In this document: positions 45,726 to 53,471 of the stretch, piece by piece
Layout: each line of letters opens with the position of its first letter
Position numbering within the stretch: position 1 is the first letter of the stretch
The notes under the pieces: generated by a model
Seen by the model: the letters and a program-made list of their open reading frames with translations, nothing else
The model's database searches: none
Told to the model about the DNA's origin: nothing
Origin: Litorimonas cladophorae
GTDB lineage: Bacteria > Pseudomonadota > Alphaproteobacteria > Caulobacterales > Maricaulaceae
NCBI RefSeq assembly: GCF_014652455.1
Contig: NZ_BMYV01000001.1
Span: forward strand, 434,001 to 498,000
Direction of reading: 5' to 3'
Length of the DNA stretch: 64,000 nucleotides
Made by a program: the position numbers and the translations under genes

Positions 45726-46607
45726 ATGTTTGGGACAGCGCGGGCAAACCAATGGGGCGGCCTGAGAGTAGGATTTTTGGGATGCATTCTGAGCGCCAGC
45801 TTGTTCTTGCAAGCCAAGGCCTCGGTATTCGATCGGCCCTATTTCAATGCGACCTCTGTGGTGATTGTTTTTTCAGGCGGAGATTTCATCGAAAACAATG
45901 GTGCTGCGCCTCTGGCCCATGACTTTGTTCTGCTAGAAAATGTGCCCTCTGGAAGCGCGGGCAATGATTTGATCGCTCAGGATGGTGTGCCTGTGAATTT
46001 TCCATTTGACCCCATTAGTGACGGAACGTCGGGCGGGTGGCCTTTTCAAATTACGGGTCAAACGTCTGGCGGAGCTTATATCAACAACCCATCTTTCCAA
46101 ATGCTGGATGCCAATGATAGCTACACCCCGTTTGGGATTGATGGATCTACAGACATTGATTTGTTGGGAAGTAATGTCCGGTTCGCTTGGTTTTTCGTCA
46201 CTAGCAACGCCGCTTTCGACATTTACGCAGAGGCATCGAACCTTACAACCAGCGGAGATTTCTCTGGGCTAGATTTCAATAACATCGGTTATCAATTTAT
46301 TGAACGAGCGCCAGCTTCGACAACAATTGGACAGCGCGCGCAACTCGCTTCAGTGGGTGGTGCAGGGGTCGTAATTGGTCGAAATGCATTTGGGTCGACG
46401 TTGAACGATTTGTCGTCAGGCCAAACCAAAGTTTATGACGGCGGAAGACGCACAGCGCGAGTCCGGGGCACGATTGCGCAGCAAGCAACTGGTTTTGCCA
46501 GTGTCTATAGATTACGCGGGTCCCCCGTCACCGGAAATAACTATGATTTCTCCATGGGGACGGGAATATTGTCGGCCGATGTTACCTATACGATCTTCGC
46601 GCCTTAA
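45726..46607 (+). CDS. Secreted protein of unknown function
   Basis: 293 residues from the ATG at 45726, preceded by a G-rich site (GGGGGCT). A signal peptide is likely (GLRVGFLGCILSASLFLQAK, cleavage after KAS). The mature protein is rich in Gly, Ser, Asn and Phe with many short beta strands, for example VVIVFSGGDFIENNGAAPLA, and lacks cysteine. I recognise no family. A structural surface or periplasmic protein is plausible. It is divergent from radA and overlaps the DsbA-like gene tail to tail by four bases. Confidence 0.7.
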   Translation: MFGTARANQWGGLRVGFLGCILSASLFLQAKASVFDRPYFNATSVVIVFSGGDFIENNGAAPLAHDFVLLENVPSGSAGNDLIAQDGVPVNFPFDPISDGTSGGWPFQITGQTSGGAYINNPSFQMLDANDSYTPFGIDGSTDIDLLGSNVRFAWFFVTSNAAFDIYAEASNLTTSGDFSGLDFNNIGYQFIERAPASTTIGQRAQLASVGGAGVVIGRNAFGSTLNDLSSGQTKVYDGGRRTARVRGTIAQQATGFASVYRLRGSPVTGNNYDFSMGTGILSADVTYTIFAP

Positions 46608-47347
46608 CTACCTAAGGCAGCGTCGACTAGACGTTCGAGCCGGTCGGTATCTGCGCCAGATACATACTCGTCACCGACGATAAAGAAGGGCGTGCCCGTT
46701 AGCGCAGGAAGGCGATTGGCGAGCTGAAGCGTATCATTGATGTGCTTATCAATGGAGGCGTCTGCCAAATCAGCCTCATATTTACGCATGTCGAGACCAA
46801 TTTCTTTGGCTGTCTCACGAATACTCTCACCCGTCAGACGTTTTGAATCCATTAACGCATAATGCATTTCAGCATATTTACCCTGGCGACCCGCGGCCAG
46901 AGCCGAACGGGCAGCTAAACGAGACGTCTTTGTTCGATCATCAAGTATGGGTAACTCTTTGAAAACGATACGAACATCGTCGCCATATTTTTCAACGGCA
47001 TTCTGAACCCAAGGTGTGGCCCGTTTGCAGAACCCACAATTATAATCAAAGAACTCTACGATCGTGACCTTCGCATCGTCAGGTCCGACAGACATATCAC
47101 GCGGATCATTTTCCAGGGCATCTTTCGCAGCGGCAATCGACTCACGATTGAGCTCCTGCTCCTGCGCGACCTCTTTTTCCTGAAGTTTGATAAAGGCGTC
47201 GCGGATGATTTCTGGATTTTCCATGATGTAGGCTCGGACCAATTCTTCAATTTCGGTCTTGCTCATGTCAGTGGTTGATCCAGCCTGCGCACAGGATGAT
47301 GTCATCAAGCCAACGGCGGCGATGGTCGTCATCAGGAAAGTTCTCAT
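46604..47347 (-). CDS. DsbA-family thiol oxidoreductase
   Basis: 247 residues from the ATG at 47347, which gives a signal peptide (MRTFLMTTIAAVGLMTSSC) that may also be a lipobox. The catalytic CxxC is CGFC in FFDYNCGFCKRATPWV and the cis-proline loop is TGTPFFIVGDEYVSG. A helical N-terminal part (ELVRAYIMENPEIIRDAFIK) resembles Com1-type and DsbG/C-like proteins. It probably catalyses disulfide formation or isomerisation of envelope proteins; the window encodes several cysteine-containing exported proteins that could be clients. It may be co-transcribed with the M48/TPR protease upstream. Confidence 0.93.
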   Translation of the reverse strand: MRTFLMTTIAAVGLMTSSCAQAGSTTDMSKTEIEELVRAYIMENPEIIRDAFIKLQEKEVAQEQELNRESIAAAKDALENDPRDMSVGPDDAKVTIVEFFDYNCGFCKRATPWVQNAVEKYGDDVRIVFKELPILDDRTKTSRLAARSALAAGRQGKYAEMHYALMDSKRLTGESIRETAKEIGLDMRKYEADLADASIDKHINDTLQLANRLPALTGTPFFIVGDEYVSGADTDRLERLVDAALGS

Positions 47348-47430
47348 ATCAATGCTCTGTCTATTCTTACGAGGGGTAGGGCGGCTTACTGCGCGCCACA
47401 TACAGGATAATTCTGACTAACGTGATAACA

Positions 47431-48834
47431 TCAACGCGAGGTGAAGCTCACCAAAGGTTTTGGACCACGCCGACCCCGTTTTTGTGCAAGCTGGGTATCT
47501 GCAACAACGATGATATCAGAGGCGCGACGCCACTGCGGTAGGTCTCGCGAGAGTTCCTCTTGCGCGCGTTGGGCAAATGATCGGGCACTGGCAATGTCGC
47601 CGATTGCGTAGAACCGCTCTGCTGTCGCATATTTGGCAAGTGAGGTTTGACCCTGACGTTCATAGACATCGGCCAAGAGATACCAACCATATGAGTTTGA
47701 CGACTCTTTTTGCAATGCGGATTTCAACAATGCCTCAGCCTTCGGGAAATCCCCTGGATCGCGGGTTTGTAGCGTCGCTTGCGCCAGTGCGATCTCTAGC
47801 AATGGCGAGCCGGGCTTTAATTCAAGCGCGCGTCGAGCAGGTTCAATCGCGGCCGTGCCTTGGCCAGACTCATATAGGATTTGCGCCTTAAGCTCATGAA
47901 AATAGGGGTTCTCAGGTTCGTCAGCGATGAGACTATCGATTTCTTTTATTGAATTGCGCAGGTCGGCCTGTTTGAAATTTGCAACAGCGCGGGCGTAGCG
48001 CGCCGGTTTTGTCTGATCTGAGAGCGGAAAACGAGAGTAAACTTGGGCTGGTCCATCCAAAAAGCCTCTAAGTTTGGCTTGCATCATCTTATGTTTGTGC
48101 ATTTCTTCTGGCGTGTCTGTGATATCCTCATACCCAGAGTCTCTCACGCGCTCGCGCAGCGCATCAATACGGTCAGAAGACAGAGGATGTCCGCGGAAAT
48201 AGGGGTAGCGGCGCGCTTGGCTTAGAACTTCTTGGGCGCGAAATTTCTCGAAGAACTCAATCAACCCTGCGCCACTTTGGCCCGTACGTTCCATATATTC
48301 GGCTGCATATTGGTCAGCCGCAGACTCGTTAACGCGCGAGTATGACAGGGCCTCCAGAGCCCCAAATTGCTGGGACCCACCCAAAATGAGCGCGCCAGCT
48401 TGACCTTCGCCAGCAAGGATAGCGGCTAAACCAACGCCTGCGGCGATGAGCATGGAGCCATAAGCACTACGGTTACCATAGTCGGATCGCACAATATGTC
48501 CGCCCGTGATGTGACCTGTCTCATGCGCAATGACGCCTTTGAGTTGGTTGGGTGTATCCGCTTCCAAGATAAGGCCCGAATGCAGGAAAATATTCTGACC
48601 ACGGGTTACAAAAGCATTCAAGGACGGATCGTTGACGATATAGATATCAACGGAAGAGGGCGATAACCCACCGGCACGTAAAATTGGGTCAGTGAATTCG
48701 CGGAGCGTTTCTTCAATTTCTGTATCGCGGAGCAGCGATTGGGCATGGGCCTGTGTGGCTGCAAAGGCCACGCAACACATTGCCAAAGCAAGCGCGCGTA
48801 GAGATGAGATCATAGATTTATAATTCAGCGTCAT
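47431..48834 (-). CDS. BepA-like M48 metalloprotease with TPR repeats
   Basis: 467 residues with a signal peptide (SLRALALAMCCVAFAATQAH, cleavage near AQA). The zinc motif HETGH is in GVIAHETGHITGGHIVRSDY, with the third ligand in SYSRVNESAADQYAAEYM. The C-terminal ~200 residues are TPR-like (YFHELKAQILYESGQGTAAI, EPARRALELKPGSPLLEIAL). This architecture is that of BepA, a periplasmic protease and chaperone that supports outer-membrane protein assembly and removes misassembled LptD and BamA. It is the second M48 protein in the window and unlike the Tat-type one in sequence. Confidence 0.93.
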   Translation of the reverse strand: MTLNYKSMISSLRALALAMCCVAFAATQAHAQSLLRDTEIEETLREFTDPILRAGGLSPSSVDIYIVNDPSLNAFVTRGQNIFLHSGLILEADTPNQLKGVIAHETGHITGGHIVRSDYGNRSAYGSMLIAAGVGLAAILAGEGQAGALILGGSQQFGALEALSYSRVNESAADQYAAEYMERTGQSGAGLIEFFEKFRAQEVLSQARRYPYFRGHPLSSDRIDALRERVRDSGYEDITDTPEEMHKHKMMQAKLRGFLDGPAQVYSRFPLSDQTKPARYARAVANFKQADLRNSIKEIDSLIADEPENPYFHELKAQILYESGQGTAAIEPARRALELKPGSPLLEIALAQATLQTRDPGDFPKAEALLKSALQKESSNSYGWYLLADVYERQGQTSLAKYATAERFYAIGDIASARSFAQRAQEELSRDLPQWRRASDIIVVADTQLAQKRGRRGPKPLVSFTSR

Positions 48835-48937
48835 AGTCAGCGTGTGGAACCTCTCGAAAAGGCGGTCAAGTTACGCCCCTGTTAGACTGTTTGACATTTA
48901 CGCGAGTGAAACTGAATAGAGGCTGAGTTTTCGCATT

Positions 48938-48974
48938 CTGACGCAGGCAAAGTGTTTTGCTCCGCCTGCGTCAG
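48938..48974 (-). terminator. Long hairpin at the 3' end of rne
   Basis: Perfect eleven-base arms CTGACGCAGGC (48938-48948) and GCCTGCGTCAG (48964-48974) with a fifteen-base loop, starting ten bases after the rne stop codon in the direction of transcription. No U-tract follows, so either factor-assisted termination or a 3' protective hairpin is suggested. Confidence 0.55.
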
Positions 48975-48984
48975 TCTATCGAGT

Positions 48985-51900
48985 TTAATCCTTCTTACGC
49001 GATTTCCACCAACCTAGACGTGACTTTTTCGCGGGCGCATCCTGCGTATCAACAGGCTTAGCGGCCGGTGCCTCAGGCGCCTGAGGTTTAGGCGCAGGTG
49101 TTTCAACCGCTGCGGGTTCCGTCGGCACGTCTTTGACTGGGGTTTTCTTCACGGGCGCTTTTCGCGCTCGCGTTGTTTTCGGCTTTGCCTCTTGGTCTTT
49201 AGGTTCCGCCGTGGCTTTTTTAGCCGGCGCCTTCTTTGTCGCAGCAGCTTTGCTAGCCGCTTTTTTTACAGGCGCTTTCCGCGTTCGTTTTGGCGCTTCA
49301 GCCTCTGCTTTGACGTTCGTTTCTTTTGCCGGAGTTTTTTTGACAGGCGCCTTACGGGTCCGCGTTGGCTTGGCCGTTTCAACCTTGGCTTCAGCGTCAG
49401 CCTTTTTGACGGGCGCTTTACGAGTCCGCTTTGGTTTAGCATCGGCTTCAGCTGCCTTGGCGGCAGTGGCAGGCGCTTTTTTCGCGGGGGCTTTGCGCTT
49501 GCGAGGTGCCTTCGGCGTTTCAGCTTCAGCTTCGGTCGCCTGCTCAGCGGGCTTTCTAGCTGGCGCTTTACGAGTGCGTTTCGGCTTGTCCTCTACAGCG
49601 CTCTCCTCAGCTTTTGCCTTGGTCGGTGCGCGACGCTTTCGGGCTGGCTTCGCAGCTTCGGTGGTCGCCTCGGCCAGATCAGCTTTTTTCTTAGCTGGTG
49701 CCTTTCGTGTCCGCTTAGGCTTTTCGGCGACGACGTCTGCCACTTCGGTGTCCTTCACGGCATCAGCACTCTTGCGAGCAGGCGCTTTACGACGTGTTGT
49801 TGAACGACGAACAGGCTTTTTGTCTTCAACAACTGGCGATTCTTCTACAGCCGTTTCAACAGGGGCTTCTTTGACCTTGGACGGCGCGCGACGACGACGT
49901 CCACGCTTTGGCGTTTCATCTTCGGTTTTTGAGGCGTCATCTGATTTTACGGGCTCTGACTGATTTTCTTCAGACCGTTGTGAGCCGCCACGACGACGAC
50001 GTGCACGTCTTGGCTTTTCATCTGTTTCAGATTTTGGCGTCTCGACTTCGGAAGGTTCGGTTTCATCTGCGTCTGTATCAGCCGATTTCGCCTGATCATC
50101 ACGGCGACCGCGACCCCGTCCACCCCGACGTCCGCGGCGGGAGCGTTTGCGACCTGACTTGCGGTTCTCATCTTCAGAATCGGTTTCGGAAGAGGATGTT
50201 TCGTCTGCCTCTGCGTCGTCCTCAGTCGGGTCAGCTTTTGCTTTCTGAGGTTTTGGTTTCCGCTTGGCTTCTTCTTGCTCTTTCTTGAAGTCGCGTTCGA
50301 TTTTCAACAAAGGATCGGCGCGTTTGTCTTCGCGCTTCTCAATGACTTCCAGCTCGTAATGTGGACGAATATATTCGTCATCTCCGACAACCTCGGTAAA
50401 GACGTCAGCGACTTGATCAACCTGAGTCAGAAGATCACGTTTTTCGTTCAGAAGGTAGAGAGCGACATCTGGGGAGGTTTTTAACCGAATACGCTTGGCT
50501 TTCCCGCGCACAGCGAATTCTTCGACAGCGCGGATAGCCGCGAGCGCAGAGCTCTCGACAGTCCGTTTGCGGCCAACACCCGAACAATGCGGACATGACG
50601 TTGTCGAGCCTTCAAGTAATGAGCGGCGGCGGCGTTGGCGGCTAATCTCCATCAAGCCAAATTGACTAATACGTGAAGTTTGAATGCGTGCACGATCCTG
50701 TGCGAGCATTTCTTTCATCTTGCGCTCTACGGCACGGTTATTTTTGTTTTCGTCCATGTCGATGAAGTCGACAACAATGAGTCCAGCCAGATCACGTAGA
50801 CGCATTTGACGCGCCAATTCCTCGGCCGCTTCCAGATTCGTCCGGAGTGCTGTCCGTTCAATATTGCGTTCTTTTGTTGAGCGACCCGAGTTGACGTCGA
50901 CAGAGACAAGCGCCTCAGTCGGATGGATAACGAGGTAGCCACCTGATTTGAGTTGGACGGTTGCATCCAGCGAATTTTCGATCTGCTTCTCTGCGCCATA
51001 GCGTAAGAACAATGGAATCTCGTCGTCATAATGTTTCACGTTCTCAGCATGGCTGGGCATTAGCATGTTAATGAAGTTGCTGGCCGTGTCGTAGGCGTCA
51101 TTCCCTTGAACAAGGACTTCTTCGATGTCTTTATTATAGAGATCGCGAATGGAGCGTTTAACCAGATTACCTTCTTCATGGATGAGCGCCGGCGCAGAAG
51201 ATTCCATCGTGGTCTCGCGAATTTCTGACCACAGACGGGAGAGATATTCGTAATCGCGCTCAATTTCAGCTTTCGTGCGCTTTGCACCTGCTGTGCGAAC
51301 AATCACGCCCATACCTTTGGGCACTTCTAGATCGTTCATGATTGATTTTAGGCGTTTGCGGTCTGAACCATTTGCGATTTTACGAGAGATACCACCACCA
51401 CGCGGGGTGTTTGGCATCAGAACGCAATAGCGACCTGCCAACGACAGATATGTCGTCATAGCGGCGCCCTTATTTCCACGTTCTTCCTTCACGGCCTGAA
51501 CGAGAAGAATTTGACCGCGTTTGATGACTTCTTGAATTTTATATCGACGGCGAGAAATACGTTTGCGACGTTTGACGGCGACATTAACTTGCTCGTCAGC
51601 GACTTCAGCGTCACTCTCGTCGGTGGCATCATCATCATCAGGGTCTAGATTTTCATCGCGCTCGTCTTCGTCGTCGTCGAGCTCGTCCTCTGCGTCATCG
51701 TCAAGTTGATCGTCAGAATCTTCGTCGTCTTCTTCCTCGTCGGCGTCGTCTTTGGATTGCGTACGCGTTTTACGTTTTGCAGAGGCGGCTTTGCGTTTTT
51801 CTTCTTCTTCTTCGGCCTGACGCTGATCTTCCTCTTCCTGTTCCTTCAAAGCGAGTTTGTCGGCTTCCGGAATGCGGTAATAATCAGGATGAATTTCAGA

Positions 51901-52113
51901 AAATGCGAGGAAACCGTGACGATTTCCACCATATTCGATGAATGCGGCTTGTAAGCTAGGCTCTACGCGCGTGACGCGGGCAAGATAGACATTGCCTCGG
52001 AGTTGCCGCTTGTGGCGGCTTTCGAAATCTAGTTCTTCAACACGGTTTGAATCGACGATGACGACCCGGGTTTCTTCCGGGTGGGCGGCATCTATGAGCA
52101 TACGTTTTGTCAT
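48985..52113 (-). CDS. rne: Ribonuclease E
   Basis: 1042 residues from the ATG at 52113 (MTKRMLIDAAHPEETRVVIV), which has a good ribosome binding site (GGAGAACACA); an upstream GTG/ATG-type extension was rejected. RNase E starts mRNA decay and rRNA processing and scaffolds the degradosome. The S1 domain is interrupted by a highly acidic insertion (near residues 120-180). The catalytic aspartates lie in ALVSVDVNSGRST and LIVVDFIDMDENK; the zinc-link is SCPHCSGVG. An arginine-rich stretch follows (RKRSRRGRRGGRGRGRR), then about ten Lys-Ala-Pro repeats, and near the C-terminus GWW at 1034-1036, the type of peptide that binds PNPase in Caulobacter. Confidence 0.96.
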   Translation of the reverse strand: MTKRMLIDAAHPEETRVVIVDSNRVEELDFESRHKRQLRGNVYLARVTRVEPSLQAAFIEYGGNRHGFLAFSEIHPDYYRIPEADKLALKEQEEEDQRQAEEEEEKRKAASAKRKTRTQSKDDADEEEDDEDSDDQLDDDAEDELDDDEDERDENLDPDDDDATDESDAEVADEQVNVAVKRRKRISRRRYKIQEVIKRGQILLVQAVKEERGNKGAAMTTYLSLAGRYCVLMPNTPRGGGISRKIANGSDRKRLKSIMNDLEVPKGMGVIVRTAGAKRTKAEIERDYEYLSRLWSEIRETTMESSAPALIHEEGNLVKRSIRDLYNKDIEEVLVQGNDAYDTASNFINMLMPSHAENVKHYDDEIPLFLRYGAEKQIENSLDATVQLKSGGYLVIHPTEALVSVDVNSGRSTKERNIERTALRTNLEAAEELARQMRLRDLAGLIVVDFIDMDENKNNRAVERKMKEMLAQDRARIQTSRISQFGLMEISRQRRRRSLLEGSTTSCPHCSGVGRKRTVESSALAAIRAVEEFAVRGKAKRIRLKTSPDVALYLLNEKRDLLTQVDQVADVFTEVVGDDEYIRPHYELEVIEKREDKRADPLLKIERDFKKEQEEAKRKPKPQKAKADPTEDDAEADETSSSETDSEDENRKSGRKRSRRGRRGGRGRGRRDDQAKSADTDADETEPSEVETPKSETDEKPRRARRRRGGSQRSEENQSEPVKSDDASKTEDETPKRGRRRRAPSKVKEAPVETAVEESPVVEDKKPVRRSTTRRKAPARKSADAVKDTEVADVVAEKPKRTRKAPAKKKADLAEATTEAAKPARKRRAPTKAKAEESAVEDKPKRTRKAPARKPAEQATEAEAETPKAPRKRKAPAKKAPATAAKAAEADAKPKRTRKAPVKKADAEAKVETAKPTRTRKAPVKKTPAKETNVKAEAEAPKRTRKAPVKKAASKAAATKKAPAKKATAEPKDQEAKPKTTRARKAPVKKTPVKDVPTEPAAVETPAPKPQAPEAPAAKPVDTQDAPAKKSRLGWWKSRKKD
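49130..49830 (-). repeat. Degenerate repeat array in the RNase E tail
   Basis: The DNA encodes about ten copies of a basic motif R-x-R-K-A-P-(A/V)-K-K separated by 10-30 residue acidic or alanine-rich spacers. The resulting histone-H1-like tail explains long spurious antisense frames here. It is a coding repeat, not CRISPR: units are unequal and in frame. Confidence 0.85.
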
Positions 52114-52523
52114 TGTGTTCTCCAAGCGCTCGCGCGGATTTCCGACATGACGTCGGTCGCTGCGAGACAAAATAGGGTGAGTTAAGGTTCAGGGCCGCCA
52201 ATTCCACGAGACCGGCCGCGTCTGCGGTCCTTTGGGTCTTCTTCGTGTGATGAGAGGCGTGCATAAAAACTTTCGAGATGCAGAGCCGACATCATGTCAA
52301 GTTCTGCGTAGAAGTGGCGAGGGGGCTTTGAATCAGCCAGCCGAACTCGCATTCTGCCGATGGCTCTGCCTCATTTTCGCCGTAAGCGCAAAGCATTTGT
52401 CAGGTGATTTTGGACGGTGAGGCCAAGATCGGAGTGATGGATGAACTAAAGGCCTGTTCGTTGGAGTCGAAGTCAGTCTTGCTAAGACTTTATTCACCAT
52501 AAAATCGTCATAGCAGAGGAATC
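52114..52523. other. Divergent intergenic region between rne and the amidase gene
   Basis: About 410 bases without a convincing ORF. It must hold both promoters and probably a long 5' leader for rne, which in other bacteria mediates autoregulation of RNase E. A short hairpin (AGTCTT/AAGACT, 52475-52489) lies 35 bases before the amidase start. No conserved RNA element was recognised. Confidence 0.5.
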
Positions 52524-53381
52524 GTGACCCGCATTTTGATCATATTGTTCTGGCTCAGCCTGTTTATACCTGCGGCATCCGCAGCGGCCGTGCCTGTTCC
52601 TCAACTTAAGCCCGGATTAGAGCTTCAGCAAACGCCTGTGCGCGTGCCTGGTCCGCGTTACTTCGAAAATGCTGTTCCGTTTCCAGTGCTTAAACCGAAA
52701 GGGTCTGCGCCGTCCCCACGCAAACCCGTCATCGTGATCGATCCTGGTCATGGCGGTAGCGACCCAGGTGCAGTTGGCATCAAAGGCACATATGAGAAAA
52801 CAATCACGACAGCTGCAGCGAATGAGTTGGCCGCCAGACTTCGGAAGTCTGGGCGTTATACCGTTATCCTGACACGAAATAACGATAGCTACGTAAAACA
52901 TGATGATCGGCTGCGCATTGCGCGAGAAGGTCAAGCTGACCTCTTTATTTCAATACATGCAGACTCTGCTGGTAAAAATGCGCGCGGGGCGGCTGTGTAT
53001 ACGCTGGCCGATCGTGCCAAGGGACGTTCTAAGCGTATTGTGAACAACCAAAACTGGATAATGGACATTGATTTATCCACGCAAACGGATCCTGTCGGCG
53101 ACATTCTCGTCGATCTCGCTCAACGAAAGACTGAGAGTCAATCGGATGCCTTCGCGGGAATTTTGCTCGAAGAGCTTCAGGGCAAGACTGAACTGATTGG
53201 AAACTCTCATCGTCGCGCAGGGTATTATGTGCTCTTGGCGCCTGATGTGCCGGCTGTCTTGCTGGAACTTGGATATATTTCACATGCGACAGATGAAAAG
53301 CTGCTCAAAACGAAAAAACACCGGAATAAGCTTACTGCGAGCGTGGAACGCGCGATTGATCGCTATATGGCGGGTCTTTAG
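52524..53381 (+). CDS. N-acetylmuramoyl-L-alanine amidase
   Basis: 285 residues from a GTG start with AGAGGAATC just before it. A signal peptide (ILIILFWLSLFIPAASAAA) exports it. The amidase_3 fold follows: VIVIDPGHGGSDPGAVG with the first zinc histidine, TYEKTITTAAANELAARL with the second ligand, FISIHADSAGKNARG with the third, and the catalytic glutamate in VLLELGYISHATDEKLL. It cleaves the bond between MurNAc and the stem peptide during cell separation and is AmiC-like. No LysM or AMIN domain is present. It stands next to the PBP1A gene. Confidence 0.94.
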   Translation: MTRILIILFWLSLFIPAASAAAVPVPQLKPGLELQQTPVRVPGPRYFENAVPFPVLKPKGSAPSPRKPVIVIDPGHGGSDPGAVGIKGTYEKTITTAAANELAARLRKSGRYTVILTRNNDSYVKHDDRLRIAREGQADLFISIHADSAGKNARGAAVYTLADRAKGRSKRIVNNQNWIMDIDLSTQTDPVGDILVDLAQRKTESQSDAFAGILLEELQGKTELIGNSHRRAGYYVLLAPDVPAVLLELGYISHATDEKLLKTKKHRNKLTASVERAIDRYMAGL

Positions 53382-53471
53382 CGCGCGATATCCGTTCGCT
53401 CTCTGAACCAATGCCTTTATTACGCGGGAATGCCCCGCTAACACCCCATTACCGCCGCATTTGGCCCGCAG

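Noticed and set aside
49130-49830. Regular repeats that could suggest CRISPR
   Set aside because: Units differ in length and sequence, stay in frame with rne and encode a basic protein tail.
49133-49963. 276-residue open frame on the plus strand opposite rne
   Set aside because: It is the antisense of the repetitive Lys-Ala-Pro tail; its repetitive Phe/Ala/Gly composition follows from the repeat and it has no ribosome binding site or family.
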